Assembly: GCF_016592155.1 (NCBI RefSeq)
Contig: NZ_AP024237.1
Span: forward strand, 1,302,001 to 1,366,000
Reading direction: 5' to 3'
Length of the DNA stretch: 64,000 nt
Source: Mycobacterium heckeshornense
GTDB lineage: Bacteria; Actinomycetota; Actinomycetes; Mycobacteriales; Mycobacteriaceae
The translations under genes and the position numbers were made by a program. Below are positions 17,165-27,028 of this stretch, piece by piece. The notes under the pieces are model-generated. The model made no database searches. It was not told where the DNA came from and was given only the letters and a program-made list of their open reading frames with translations. The stretch's first letter is position 1. Every line of letters starts with the position of its first letter.

Positions 17165-18675
17165 GTGAGCTTTAACCTCGCGGTCATGCTCCGCGAATCC
17201 CGCAACGCACATCCAGACAAGCCGCTTTGCCACATCGCCGAGCAGACATTCAGCTACGCCCAGGTCGACGACATCTCTGGTCGGATCGCCACCAGTCTGC
17301 GCAACCTCGGTGTGGGCCGCGGCGACAAGGTCGCGGTCCAATTGCCCAACCTGCCGCACTTTCTGTTCGCCTACTTCGCGATTCTCAAGGCCGGTGCGGT
17401 CATGGTGCCGCTCAATCCGCTGCTGCGTGCTCCGGAAGTCAGTTACCACCTGCGCGATTCCGACTCTCGTCTGCTGATCACCTTCGAGACATTGGCCGAA
17501 GAAGCGGTGAAAGGCGCCGACGGGCTGACCACCTTTGTGGTGAGTTTGCCCGGTAACGACCAACACCCTGAGGGTACAAAGCATTTCGACGAGCTGTACT
17601 TCGCCGAGGACGCCAAAGACATCGAGCCGACCAACGCCGACGACACGGCCGTCATCATCTACACGTCGGGCACGACCGGTAACCCAAGGGTGCCGAGCTG
17701 ACACACTTCCAGCTCTTCATGAACTGCACCGTCGCCGGTGAACTGTTCGATTTTCGCGACGACGACGTCGGCATGGCGGTGCTGCCGATGTTTCACGTGT
17801 TCGGTCTGTCGAGCGTGCTCAACGTAACGGTGCGGTTCGGCGGCACACTGGTGCTGGTGCCGCGCTTCGACGCCCAGGCCGTGATCGAGCAGCTTGCCCG
17901 GCACCGCTGTACGATCTTTTCCGGTGTCCCTACAATGTATTTCGCGTTGCTGCAGGCCGATGCCGACGGCCGGGACCTCTCCGCGCTGCGGGTCGGAATA
18001 TCCGGGGGCGCCGCGATTCCCGGGGAAGTAATCCGCGCATTCGAAGAGAAGTTCCCTGGCGTAGTCATTCTCGAGGGCTACGGGCTCTCCGAAACCGCCT
18101 CCACCACAACGTTTAACATCAGTGCCGAGCAGCGCAAGGTGCTCTCGATCGGCAAGCCGATCTGGGGCGTTGAAGTGCGCGTGGTCGACGAGAACGACGA
18201 CGAATTGCCGCCCGGACCCGACAACGTCGGCGAGATCGTGATCCGTGAGCACAACGTGATGAAGGGCTATTACAAGAAGCCCGAAGCAACCGCTGAGGCG
18301 TTCCGTCACGGCTGGTTTCACACCGGCGATCTCGCGTACCGCGACGAGGACGGATACCTCTTCATCGTCGACCGCAAAAAGGATCTCGTCATCCGTGGCG
18401 GTTATAACGTCTATCCGCGTGAAATCGAGGAAGTGCTTTTCGACCACCCCGGTGTTGGCGCGGCGGCGGTGATCGGCAAGCCGGACGAAAAGCTCGGCCA
18501 GGAGGTGTTGGCGTTTGTGGTGCCCAAGGACGGTGTCACACTGATGCCCGACGAGGTGATCGCCTACTGCAAGCAGCGTTTGGCCGCCTACAAGTACCCC
18601 CGTGAGGTCCGCATCATCGACGAGTTGCCGATGGGCCCTACCGGAAAAGTGCTCAAAAAGGAGTTGCGGCTGTAG
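17165..18675 (+). pseudogene. Long-chain acyl-CoA ligase (FadD-type), single-base frameshift
   Basis: The gene begins at a GTG preceded by GAGGAG and encodes an AMP-forming acyl-CoA synthetase of about 503 residues. The frame breaks inside the ATP-binding P-loop: YTSGTTGNP is followed by RVPS-stop, while the +1 frame continues as ELTHFQLFMNCTVAGELFDF through to GPTGKVLKKELRL. One missing C in the AACCCAAGG context (near 17686) explains it exactly. All other family motifs are intact, including EGYGLSETAS and the catalytic GKVLKKE lysine. It is either a very recent pseudogene or a sequencing error. Confidence 0.85.
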
Positions 18676-18827
18676 GATGTCGCCGAGGTAGCTAAATCTG
18701 TGAGTAGGTCCGCAGAGGGGTGCCCGGCCCACGAGCCTTGAATCCGATTACGCGACAGGGATTGGCCGCTCACTGGTTGGCACAGCGCTGCATTGTGCGC
18801 CCGCAAAGACCGCTGCGGTTGGTTAGC

Positions 18828-19793
18828 TCATTCGACGACGGAGGATAGTCTGCGTCGTGGCGTTGCTGGCAGCGGATCGGCATTTGCCGGTGCCCAACCG
18901 ACTCGCAGCAGCATCTGCGGATAGCCACCGGTACCGAACACCTCCGAATGGATGGCGTCGCGTGTCTCGCTGATCTCCAACGGTTCGGTAATCGCACAAC
19001 TGGCCATCCCCATCGTTGTCGCGGATAGCAGTACGATGCTCATCGCCTCACCAGCGCGTAACCAGGCCAGTTGATCGTCAGCTTTGGTGCCAAGCGCAAG
19101 TATCACGGCATTCTCGTCACCGGGCGGGGACGACGGCTCAGCCAGAGCAGGGCCAGCGAACACGCGCCCGGGAATCCGTGCGGTTGGGTCAGGTGGCGGC
19201 GTGTTCCGTGCCGGGACACCAGCGCGTGAGCCGTACCGCCCGCTCCACCTGGTTAACTGGGCTAAGTAGGCAAAATTGATGGCATGGCTTGAAAATGCCT
19301 TGACTAAAATATCTTTCAATTTCCTTAACTAGGTAACTCGCTGTAGCGTCACCCCGAGTCGCGCCGCACGTGCTTCCATCAAGCCGATATCAGCAGCGGA
19401 TGCCGGCCGAAAACTATAGTGGCGCCGGTCGGTTCGTCGCCGGGGTATGGCTTCTGCCAACATCATGTTGACGCGGTCGGGGGTGTGCGCATGGACCGTG
19501 ATCGTGGCAAGGTAATCGGGATCGGCCGGATCCGGCAAACGGGTTATCCTGGCCCGCCAGCCCATCGCCGCTAATGCGATAGCGCCATGATTCAGTGTTG
19601 CGCCACAACTTAATACCAGCTAGCGACCCTCCGGGTCAGTGCTCTGCAGCCGCATCGCGGTATCGGCATACAGATCCAAGCTCGTAGCGTCTGCGCGCCA
19701 CTTCCACGGTTGGGTGTTGTAGACAGACGGTGCCTGCGTCGCAAGGGTGAGGGCTGTCCGGATGACTTCAGTGTCAGGAAATGTCGGGCTCAT
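18828..19793 (-). pseudogene. Acg-like nitroreductase, broken
   Basis: From the ATG at 19793 the minus strand reads MSPTFPDTEVIRTALTLATQ and APSVYNTQPW, the hallmark N-terminus of the DosR-regulated Acg family (Rv2032, Rv3127, Rv3131). An in-frame TAG replaces a codon at the motif equivalent to GRDLLLSCGA, and a second break near 19325 (frameshift or small deletion) separates the C-terminal half, which resumes as TRWSGRYGSRAGVPARN and ends GYPQMLLRVGWAPA. Two intact paralogues are at 33829 and 60645. Confidence 0.88.
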
Positions 19794-19948
19794 GCTGCTA
19801 CACTTTGCACTCTACGATTGTCGCTATTTCCACAGTTGGCACTGCGGACTGGCCACGCCAGAGCACTAAGTCCTTAGTTTGGTGCCGCTTTCGGGTCGGC
19901 ATGAGAGCATCCCATGCAGCGCACGCTGGTTCCGAGTCTTCCGAAATC

Positions 19949-19963
19949 GGGACTTTTGGCCCT
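19949..19963 (+). promoter_or_regulatory. DosR box upstream of Usp gene
   Basis: GGGACTTTTGGCCCT fits the DosR consensus (core of TTSGGGACTWWAGTCCCSAA). It lies about 120 bp before the 20083 start and between that gene and the divergent, broken nitroreductase gene, so it may once have served both. Confidence 0.8.
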
Positions 19964-20082
19964 GCTGTACTACGTTTCGCTCAAGGGAAACTAAAACCTT
20001 ATGGGCATATGTGTCCGTTTAACGCAGGCGGCAAGCTCGATAATGCCGTGCATAGAATATTCGACTTTGAATCGCTAAGGCC

Positions 20083-20946
20083 ATGGAGAACAACGTGGTT
20101 GACGGTCACATTGCAAAGTCAGTGGTGGTGGGAATCGATGGCTCCCGTGCAGCAGTGGCGGCGGCGCAGTGGGGTGCCGACGAGGCCGTTGGCCACGCTG
20201 TCCCCTTACGGTTGGTCCACGTGATCGACCGTAACCGTGGTTTCACACCCGATGTCGTCAAAGCTCAATCCCTAGTGGCCGCAGCTGCCCTGCAAGATGC
20301 GCGCGCTGCTGTGGAAGCAACTCACACGCCGGTCAAGGTCGAACTGGAAAGTATCCATGGCGATCCGGGGACGGTTTTGCTCCAGGCCTCACGGTCAGCG
20401 GTACTGCTGTGTGTCGGCTCACCGAAAGCGGCACCACACGGACCGAGCGACTCGCTGGCCGCGAACATGGCCGCCTCGGCGCACTGCTCGGTGGCCATCG
20501 TTCCCGCCACCCAGTATTCGGACCCGAAGCGCGCTGGTTGTCGCATAGCCGCGTTGGTCAACTTCTCAACCGCCGATCAGGACGTGCTCCAGGAGGCGAT
20601 GGAAGAAGCGCAGCTGCGTGCGTTTCCCCTTTGCGTGGTAAGGACGTCGCAGTGTCCTTCCTCTGACCTCGTCGGTGACCGCCAAGGCATCGAGCGTAGC
20701 CACGCGGCTGCAGCGGTCGAGGAGTCGCTAGTCAACTGGCGCCGATACTATCCGGGCATCGAGATAAACATCGTGCACACAGACCAGTTCCTGCGGTATG
20801 TAACAATGCACCAACAGTCAATTCGATCGGTAGTTCTGGGCGCCGAGTACCACAATGAAGTCGCGCAATTGATCGAACTGACCAGGTCGCGAGCACTGCG
20901 CGATGCGGACTTTTCGGTGTATGTCGTCCGCAGCCAGCACCTATGA
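20083..20946 (+). CDS. Universal stress protein, tandem Usp
   Basis: The 287-residue protein has a first Usp domain ([20 protein letters not shown] at residues 9-28) and a diverged second one. The second half ends in LRDADFSVYVVRSQHL without the G-2x-G-9x-G(S/T) ATP-binding motif; the first half also lacks a clean version (VLLCVGSPKAAPHGPSDSLA). The architecture resembles M. tuberculosis Rv2028c, a DosR-regulon Usp. The DosR box at 19949 supports hypoxic induction. The start is an ATG with a good in-frame family fit. Confidence 0.85.
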   Translation: MENNVVDGHIAKSVVVGIDGSRAAVAAAQWGADEAVGHAVPLRLVHVIDRNRGFTPDVVKAQSLVAAAALQDARAAVEATHTPVKVELESIHGDPGTVLLQASRSAVLLCVGSPKAAPHGPSDSLAANMAASAHCSVAIVPATQYSDPKRAGCRIAALVNFSTADQDVLQEAMEEAQLRAFPLCVVRTSQCPSSDLVGDRQGIERSHAAAAVEESLVNWRRYYPGIEINIVHTDQFLRYVTMHQQSIRSVVLGAEYHNEVAQLIELTRSRALRDADFSVYVVRSQHL

Positions 20947-21053
20947 AAGCGCAGACTAGAACTTCTTAGGTCACGATGGTTACACCAATGTTGCGCGTCG
21001 CTGAAGATGACGATGAGGGCGTCATCGATGTTGACGACGATCCGATGATGAGA

Positions 21054-21085
21054 ACGGCCCCGCTCGGTGTGGTGAGCGGGGCCGT
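21054..21085. terminator. Strong hairpin downstream of the transposon ATPase gene
   Basis: ACGGCCCCGCTC (21054-21065) and GAGCGGGGCCGT (21074-21085) form a perfect 12-bp stem with an 8-nt loop, 67 bp beyond the ATPase stop on the minus strand. There is no U-tract, which is common for mycobacterial terminators. The remainder of 20947-21151 shows no gene. Confidence 0.55.
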
Positions 21086-21151
21086 GGTGGGCGTGGTGAC
21101 GGAGTGCTGGTCGGGTTGATGCGGTGCTGGTCGTGTTGACGTGAATCAGGT

Positions 21152-21967
21152 TCAGTCCGCGGCGGTTTCGCTGATCGCGATGCGAGCGGCCTTTTCGTCG
21201 ACGATGGCGTGATCGGCGGCGAACGCGGCGGTCAGCGCGTGCAGGGCCAGGTTGTTGACCGCGCGGGGGTGACCGCGGGAGGCGTTGTGGATCAGCCCGA
21301 TGGCGTCCTCGGAGAAGAGGGTGTCGGAGCGTCCGGCGATTTTGCAGTGATGGCGGATGTAGTCGGCGGTGTCGGCGCCGTTCATCCCGGCGATGGTGTA
21401 GCGGACTGCGATGCGCTGATCTAACGCGGCGAGCACCCCGAGCCGGAGCCGGTGGCGCAGGCTGGGTTGGCCGATGAGCACGACGGCGAACGGGGATCCA
21501 CTGTCCATCTCGTGGTTGGTCAAGAGCCGGATCGCTTCGAGCTGGTGGTTATCGAGTAGGTGGGCCTCATCGACGACCAGCACGGGATTGCGGCCCCGTT
21601 CGGCGTGTTCGGTGGCCAGCGCCTCGGCGGCTTGGGGGGCCAGGGCTGATTTGTGATAGGCGGGGGTGTGCCCGAGCGCGGCCACGATGTGGGTGAGCAT
21701 GCCGCGCACCCCGATGGTGGGGTTGGCCAGGTAGATGAACACGTGCCGAGACGGATCCAGGTTGGCGGTGGCCGCCCGCACGGCCACGGTCTTGCCCGCG
21801 CCGACCTCGCCGGTGATCACTCCGATCGCACGCTGGTCCACACACCAGGTGATGCGGGCGACCGCCTCACCGTGGCCGCTATGGCGGTGCAGCATGGCTG
21901 GCGCCAGGTCACGTCCGAACGGCATCCGGGTGAATCCCCAATGTGATTGCAGCCGTTGGATACTCAC
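21152..21967 (-). CDS. Transposon AAA ATPase (ExeA/TniB-like)
   Basis: The 271-residue ATPase has Walker A GEVGAGKT (about residues 52-59), Walker B VLVVDEAHLLDN, and a sensor region VVLIGQPSLRHRL, typical of ExeA/TniB/TnsC-type target-selection ATPases. It begins MSIQRLQSHWGFTRMPFGRD, the characteristic opening of this group. The start overlaps the transposase stop by four bases, so the two proteins are made in step. Confidence 0.88.
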   Translation of the reverse strand: MSIQRLQSHWGFTRMPFGRDLAPAMLHRHSGHGEAVARITWCVDQRAIGVITGEVGAGKTVAVRAATANLDPSRHVFIYLANPTIGVRGMLTHIVAALGHTPAYHKSALAPQAAEALATEHAERGRNPVLVVDEAHLLDNHQLEAIRLLTNHEMDSGSPFAVVLIGQPSLRHRLRLGVLAALDQRIAVRYTIAGMNGADTADYIRHHCKIAGRSDTLFSEDAIGLIHNASRGHPRAVNNLALHALTAAFAADHAIVDEKAARIAISETAAD

Positions 21968-23424
21968 GCCGACACCTCACCATCGTGATCGGCGTCGCCG
22001 CTGGGTGCAAGGTCGTCGAGGGATAGCTGGCCGGCAATCTCGCTGTCCTGGCCGTAGAGGGCGTGATAGCCGATGCGTTCGTCGCGGCGTAGCTGCTCGT
22101 GGTGAGCGGCGGCGGTCAGCGCCAAATAGTCGATCCCCGTCGCTGCCGGCGGCTCGAGCTCGGGTGTTTCCGGTTTGGCCTTGGGGTGGGTGTGGCGAGA
22201 GATGCTGTGCGGCAGGGCTTTGCCGAAACTCTTGTCGCGGTAGCGGACTTCGACGGTTTCCAGGTCGAATGGGGAGAACACCAGCTCCACCTTGCGCCCA
22301 ACCAGGGCCGCGTCGACCTGGTAGGTGTTAGCGTGCAGCGACACGGTGGCGGTCTTGGTCACCACGCGGTATTCGGACCACAAAAACGCCTCGGTCAAAT
22401 CATCGGCGGTCGGCATGGCCGGGGTCCGCCCGAGCCGGTCCCAGCCGGCCTCCCACCGATCCAGCGGGCTTTGCCCGGTCTCGGTATGGGTGCGGCGGTG
22501 ATATTCGGTTTCCACCCAGGCGACGAACAGCCGGTTAAGCTCCAACAACGCGGTGGCGTGATCGACCCCGGCGGCAGCGAGGTCTTCGGTGCTGGTGTCA
22601 GTCACCTCCACCAGGAATTGTTCGCGTACGGTGCGAAAGAATCGTTCGATCTTGCCCCGACCTTGAGGCCGACCTGGTTGGGAATGAACAAGGCGCACCC
22701 CGAGTTTCGCACATGCCCGCAACAACCAGGCGTCACAAAACGCCGAGCCGTTATCGACATAGACCGAGCCAGGCACCCCGTGGGCAGCCAGTGCGGGGCG
22801 CAACGCTGCGGCCAAGCGCACGGTGTCTTCGGCGAAGCCAAACCGGTAGCCGGCCAACAACCGAGAGTGATCGTCGATGAAGGCGAAAAGGTAGGTCTTG
22901 CGGTCGCCAACCCGCGGGCCGTGCAGAGCATCGCCGCACCACAGCTCATTGGGGTCGGCGGCCTCGAACCGGCCGAACACCCCGGGTAGCTCGCCGGTGG
23001 CCGGGCCCATCAACTCCAGCCGGTGAAAATGGCGTAGCAAGGTGGACTCCGAGGGCGCCCACCCGGTCGCGGTGCGCAGGATCCGAGCCACCTGCGTGGC
23101 GGTGCGGGTCGGATTCTCCCGCTTGAGCGACGCGGCCAGCTCCAGCACCTGCGCGTCGGTACGCGCGGCCAGCCGGCGCGGCGCGGGCACCAGCGCCTCG
23201 AACCCGCCGGACCGGTAGCGGCGGATCCAACGGTCCAGCGTCTCCCGCGAGATCCGCACCTGATTGCCGAATGGGTCGCTATGGGTACCGGCGGCGATCT
23301 GGCGCACCAGCTTGCCGCGCTGCTTGGTCGATAACCCCGCATCTAGGGCCGGACAGATCAGCTGATAGCGGAACAACCCGATTGCTTGGGCTCGCTCGCG
23401 GCGCTTGTGCTCCTCCAACGACAT
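21964..23424 (-). CDS. DDE transposase (Mu/Tn552-like, rve core)
   Basis: The roughly 486-residue protein has N-terminal HTH domains (KLVRQIAAGTHSD and ISRETLDRWIRRYRSGGFEAL), an rve integrase core with acidic residues in WCGDALHGP, YVDNGSAF and GRGKIERFFRT, and a C-terminal Mu-type beta domain (YRVVTKTATVSLHANTYQVD). Length and layout match Tn552/Tn5053 TniA-like transposases. The ATG at 23424 is preceded by GGAGAGGAAAA and is preferred over a TTG at 23445. Confidence 0.87.
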   Translation of the reverse strand: MSLEEHKRRERAQAIGLFRYQLICPALDAGLSTKQRGKLVRQIAAGTHSDPFGNQVRISRETLDRWIRRYRSGGFEALVPAPRRLAARTDAQVLELAASLKRENPTRTATQVARILRTATGWAPSESTLLRHFHRLELMGPATGELPGVFGRFEAADPNELWCGDALHGPRVGDRKTYLFAFIDDHSRLLAGYRFGFAEDTVRLAAALRPALAAHGVPGSVYVDNGSAFCDAWLLRACAKLGVRLVHSQPGRPQGRGKIERFFRTVREQFLVEVTDTSTEDLAAAGVDHATALLELNRLFVAWVETEYHRRTHTETGQSPLDRWEAGWDRLGRTPAMPTADDLTEAFLWSEYRVVTKTATVSLHANTYQVDAALVGRKVELVFSPFDLETVEVRYRDKSFGKALPHSISRHTHPKAKPETPELEPPAATGIDYLALTAAAHHEQLRRDERIGYHALYGQDSEIAGQLSLDDLAPSGDADHDGEVSA

Positions 23425-23542
23425 CTTCTCGGTTTTCCTCTCCAATCGAAGGCCCTGCCCGAAACCGTTGCCGCGCAGGTGCCTTGGTGAGGATCACCGA
23501 TCACGCCGCTTACGCGTCAGGGGCGATTCGTGTTGCGCAGCC

Positions 23543-24136
23543 TCAGCGCCGCGGTGGCGACCAGCGCGGTGCCAGCAGCCGACCACCACTGGCCGCGACC
23601 GCTACCCGATCTGGCGTCACCGCGCCCAGCAACCCACCCGCACCGAAGCGGAACCGGATCGCCACGGTCGCGGTCGCCACCGCGGCCAACGCATCCCGCC
23701 ACGCACAACCCGTCCCATCCGGGATCACCACGTCCACCCCGGCGGCCACCGCGACACCGATAAACCACGACCGGACCACCTCCAGCCGCTGCGCCGCCCG
23801 GCGCAGCCAACCCCGCACCGTCGCCGCCGGCACCCCCACATCCGCGGCGATCCGGCGATGCCCCAACCCCTGAGCACGAGCTATCAACGCGGCCCAAATC
23901 CGTTCCGCTGCATACGCTCTACGCAACAACACAGTCACCGGCAACAACACGTGGGTCACCATGCACACTCGGCATCTCGCCCGCCGCGGCCGCACCACAT
24001 CACGCAGTCCCTCGATCTGACGGGCCCGGGCATACCCCCAGCCACCCAGCACCCCGTCCCCGCATGCCGGACACGCGATCTCCCCAGCCGCCAACCGGGA
24101 CTCGACGCGGACAACATCAGCCTCTACCGTCACCAT
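23543..24136 (-). CDS. Zinc-ribbon/HTH protein of the transposon
   Basis: The 197-residue protein has an N-terminal CxxC (IACPACGDG) and a second CxxC (ARCRVCMVTHVLLP), giving a zinc ribbon, followed by a resolvase-like HTH (GHRRIAADVGVPAATVRGWLRRA) and a hydrophobic C-terminal region. Proteins of this layout are commonly seen beside actinobacterial DDE/ATPase transposons; their role is not established, and DNA-end binding or regulation is a guess. It lies 118 bp upstream of the transposase on the same strand. Confidence 0.65.
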   Translation of the reverse strand: MVTVEADVVRVESRLAAGEIACPACGDGVLGGWGYARARQIEGLRDVVRPRRARCRVCMVTHVLLPVTVLLRRAYAAERIWAALIARAQGLGHRRIAADVGVPAATVRGWLRRAAQRLEVVRSWFIGVAVAAGVDVVIPDGTGCAWRDALAAVATATVAIRFRFGAGGLLGAVTPDRVAVAASGGRLLAPRWSPPRR

Positions 24137-24156
24137 CGGTGCCTCCGAGCACTACA

Positions 24157-24202
24157 GCGCGGCACCCCGCAAGCCGACCAAGACTTCAGCGGGGTGCCGC
24201 GC
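24157..24202. repeat. Perfect 14-bp inverted repeat at transposon border
   Basis: GCGCGGCACCCCGC (24157-24170) and GCGGGGTGCCGCGC (24189-24202) are exact inverted copies separated by 18 nt, just upstream of the zinc-ribbon/HTH gene. It could be a transcription barrier at the element end, or the promoter-proximal operator. The 24203-24696 stretch (about 490 bp) contains no supported gene. Confidence 0.5.
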
Positions 24203-24696
24203 ACCCATCAGTTCCTCGTCACACTGACGGTGCACACGAACAAGATCAACCCCGCCGCCACACCGACCGTCACATCGGCAGACTCAATGAAGAATGGCCA
24301 CCCCGTGGTCGCCATCCAAAGAGACGGTCAACACACCAACAGACACGTGCTCACGTGTGGCATATTCTGCCGGCAAGTCGTCGGCCCGCACCGCAAAAGC
24401 AAGATCCTCAGCCAAGGGGCTGTGTGCGGCTCCTTCCGCTAATCACGCAGAAACCGTGGCCGCGATCTCCTGGCCAGGCACCCGGGCGACGTGCTCGGTG
24501 TGCAATTGGTCTGTCAACTCATATATCGTCGTTGCCGACACCTGCTGCCGGGACCGATGGTGCGTCCCCCGCTGGTCCGCGGTTACGTGTACCGCTCAAT
24601 CCGTCCTGGCTTCTCAAGCCTTACGCCGTTGATCCGATCATCGTCACTGGCCGGCCAGTAGGGCAACGAGTTCCGCAGATGGCCAAACGCCCAGGC

Positions 24697-26067
24697 TTAG
24701 CGTCGGCCGACGCGGAGCTGTTCTAGCCCGTGCCTGACTCGTGCGCTGATGTCCACGGGATAGGAATACTCAACATTGTCAAGCGTGCGAAGCTCATGCG
24801 GCAGAGCGTTGATCTGCTGCCGCGCCCAGCTTCGTGCTGTCTGCAAGCTGGCATTGTATTGGGGGAGGCGCTGGCCATTTTTCATCACGGGCACCAGCAG
24901 CGGCTCGCCCTCGAGTGGCTCGTCGGGCTTGCAGACGGTGTCGCCGGCAAAAACTCCGTGATCCGTCCTGCGGATAACCTGCTTGCGTCCCGGGTAGATC
25001 ACCTTGCCGCTGGAGAACTTGGTGCGCCCGATGCCGTCGTATTCCACTAGTTTGTAAGCCATGTCGAGCGAGGGCGCATCTTGCGAGACAACGACCTTGG
25101 TCCCCACCGCGAAGCCATCGATGGGGCAGCCGTCGTCCAGCAGCGCCGCCACACCGTACTCGTCGAGACCTGACGACGCGACAATCTCAATGTGGTTCAA
25201 ACCAGCTGCGTCAAGCCTTGCGCGGGCCGCCATTGCCAGTGCGCCAAGATCTCCCGAATCCAGCCGGACCGCGCGCACGTCGAAGCGATCCCCTAAACGC
25301 CCGGCCAGCTCGATGACGTGATCGAGCCCTTCCAGGGTATCGTAGGTATCGATGAGCAATGTCGTGCCGGGATAGAGGCGCGCGAACGCGTCGAACGCAT
25401 CGAGCTCCTTGCCGAACGCCTGGATGAAGCTGTGGGCCATCGTGCCGAACGCTGGGATGCCGTAGTGTCTGGCGGCAAGCAAATTCGACGTGCCGGCGCT
25501 GCCCGCAAGATAACTGGCTCGCGCCACCTTGACCGCCGCATCAGTGCCATGTGCGCGTCGTGCTCCAAAATCCACCACCATCCGCCCGCGGGCAGCGTCA
25601 ACGACACGCACGGCCTTGCTCGCGCTGACGCTCTGCAGGTGGATTTGGTTCACCACAAATGTTTCAACTAGCTGAGCCTCCAAAATTGGTGCTATCACTT
25701 GCACAATCGGCTCGTTTGGAAATACTACCGTTCCTTCCGGCACCGCCCACACGTCGCCGGTGAAGCGCAGCGCTGAAAGTCGTTGGAGGAAGGCGTCACT
25801 AAACAGGCCCAATTCGCGCAAGTACTCCAAATCTTCGGGCTGGAATCGAAAGCCCTCCAAGAAGTCCAAGACATCCGAAAGGCCAGCGGCCATAACGTAA
25901 GAGCGGGTCTTCGGCAGCTTGCGGAAGAAGGTTTCGAAAACGGCAGTGCCCGACATGCGTTGAGCTAGATAGGCTTGCGCCATCGTGATCTCGTAAAGAT
26001 CGGCGAACAGAGGACTGACATATTGGGCCGCTATCCCGCCCATTGATGCGTGCTCATCCCGTGCCAC
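24697..26067 (-). CDS. pncB2: Nicotinate phosphoribosyltransferase
   Basis: The 456-residue enzyme converts nicotinate and PRPP to nicotinate mononucleotide in NAD salvage. Family features are [17 protein letters not shown] near the N-terminus, [16 protein letters not shown] with the active-site His, [11 protein letters not shown], the PRPP-site region [12 protein letters not shown], and [10 protein letters not shown]. tuberculosis PncB2 (Rv0573c) belongs to the DosR regulon, fitting this neighbourhood. The GTG start at 26067 overlaps the upstream Usp gene by 14 bp; an ATG at 26043 is the alternative. Confidence 0.88.
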   Translation of the reverse strand: MARDEHASMGGIAAQYVSPLFADLYEITMAQAYLAQRMSGTAVFETFFRKLPKTRSYVMAAGLSDVLDFLEGFRFQPEDLEYLRELGLFSDAFLQRLSALRFTGDVWAVPEGTVVFPNEPIVQVIAPILEAQLVETFVVNQIHLQSVSASKAVRVVDAARGRMVVDFGARRAHGTDAAVKVARASYLAGSAGTSNLLAARHYGIPAFGTMAHSFIQAFGKELDAFDAFARLYPGTTLLIDTYDTLEGLDHVIELAGRLGDRFDVRAVRLDSGDLGALAMAARARLDAAGLNHIEIVASSGLDEYGVAALLDDGCPIDGFAVGTKVVVSQDAPSLDMAYKLVEYDGIGRTKFSSGKVIYPGRKQVIRRTDHGVFAGDTVCKPDEPLEGEPLLVPVMKNGQRLPQYNASLQTARSWARQQINALPHELRTLDNVEYSYPVDISARVRHGLEQLRVGRR

Positions 26068-26980
26068 GTAAGGGCTCCAATCTGCGTGGGCGTGCCACGA
26101 TCACGGGTGAGCGGGCCGCATGTACCACCGCCGTGCTGACCGATCCCAGCAGCATGCTTTGAAAATCACCTCTACCGCGATTACCGACGACCACTAACTG
26201 GGACGACTCGCTTGCCTCGAGCAGGTGACGAGCTGGATTATCCGGCACAATCCGCCGGTGCACACTGACGTCGGGGTAGCGCTCCTGCCAGCCGGCAAGG
26301 CGCTCGGCAAACACTTCCACCGCGCATGCTTGCTGTCTCGACCATTCCACGGTGCCGATGGGGAACTCGTCCGCATCGCTCCAGGCGTGCAGCGCGACCA
26401 ACTCCACGCCTCGCCAGGATGCCTCGTCGAAAGCGATGGCAGTGGCCAACTCTGAGGTCGGCGACCCGTCAATGCCGACGACAACCGGCAGTTTCGATAG
26501 CTGCGGCGTAAAAAGAGCATCGCCATGGATTACGGCGATGGGGCAGTGGGCGTGGTGGACCAATCCGGTGCTGACCGATCCGAGCAGAACGCGGTCCAGC
26601 ATACTCTGCCCACGGCATCCCACCACCACCAATTGCGCCTGTTTGGACAGGTTGACAAGGGTCAGGACGGGTGGCCCGACCAAGACCTTGCCATCGACTC
26701 GGGGCCGGGCTGCGGCTGGGGGGCTGCCCTCTAACACGTTTACGGCATCGGCGATGATCTTTTGGCCCACCGCTTTCTCGTGGGGGTTCGGCTCGGCTGC
26801 AGGCGGGGCTGGTTTGCCGGGCAACGCGGGTCCCCGAGCTTGGGCGAAGATGACATGGACAAGGGTGAGGGGAATATTGCGCATTGCCGCCTCACCTGCG
26901 GCCCATTGTGCGGCCGTCCGTGACGGCGAGGAACCATCAACGCCGACTACTACACCCGAATAACTTACTTTACTGTACAT
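26054..26980 (-). CDS. Universal stress protein, tandem Usp with two ATP motifs
   Basis: The 308-residue protein contains two full Usp domains. Each has the ATP-binding signature: [20 protein letters not shown] and [20 protein letters not shown]. It resembles M. tuberculosis Rv2005c/Rv1996/Rv2623. The overlap with the downstream PncB2 gene implies coupled expression of a stress sensor with NAD salvage. No convincing DosR box was seen in the 48 bp between it and the next gene; the promoter may lie inside or upstream of the 27029-27829 gene. Confidence 0.9.
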   Translation of the reverse strand: MYSKVSYSGVVVGVDGSSPSRTAAQWAAGEAAMRNIPLTLVHVIFAQARGPALPGKPAPPAAEPNPHEKAVGQKIIADAVNVLEGSPPAAARPRVDGKVLVGPPVLTLVNLSKQAQLVVVGCRGQSMLDRVLLGSVSTGLVHHAHCPIAVIHGDALFTPQLSKLPVVVGIDGSPTSELATAIAFDEASWRGVELVALHAWSDADEFPIGTVEWSRQQACAVEVFAERLAGWQERYPDVSVHRRIVPDNPARHLLEASESSQLVVVGNRGRGDFQSMLLGSVSTAVVHAARSPVIVARPRRLEPLRGTG

Positions 26981-27028
26981 TTCCCTGTTCTAGATTATTT
27001 TGCCCGGTTCATAGTTTGCGGGCGTTAA

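Larger units (their letters stand above)
21152..24136 (-). mobile_element. Three-gene DDE transposon (zinc-ribbon/HTH, transposase, ExeA-like ATPase)
   Basis: Three minus-strand genes form a transposition unit: a small zinc-ribbon/HTH protein, a Mu/Tn552-like DDE transposase and an AAA ATPase, the last two overlapping. The transposase-plus-ATPase pairing is that of Tn552/Tn5053-type and Tn7-like systems. Coordinates given are only the gene core; terminal inverted repeats and target duplication could not be defined by eye. Hairpins at 21054 and 24157 border the unit. Confidence 0.8.

Noticed and set aside
17659..18732. 357-codon minus-strand open frame
   Set aside because: It lies exactly opposite the FadD C-terminal half and has His/Val/Asp-rich shadow composition with no motifs.
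23405..24442. 345-codon plus-strand open frame
   Set aside because: It is opposite the zinc-ribbon/HTH gene, is Pro/Arg/His-rich and shows no domain; the antisense gene explains it.
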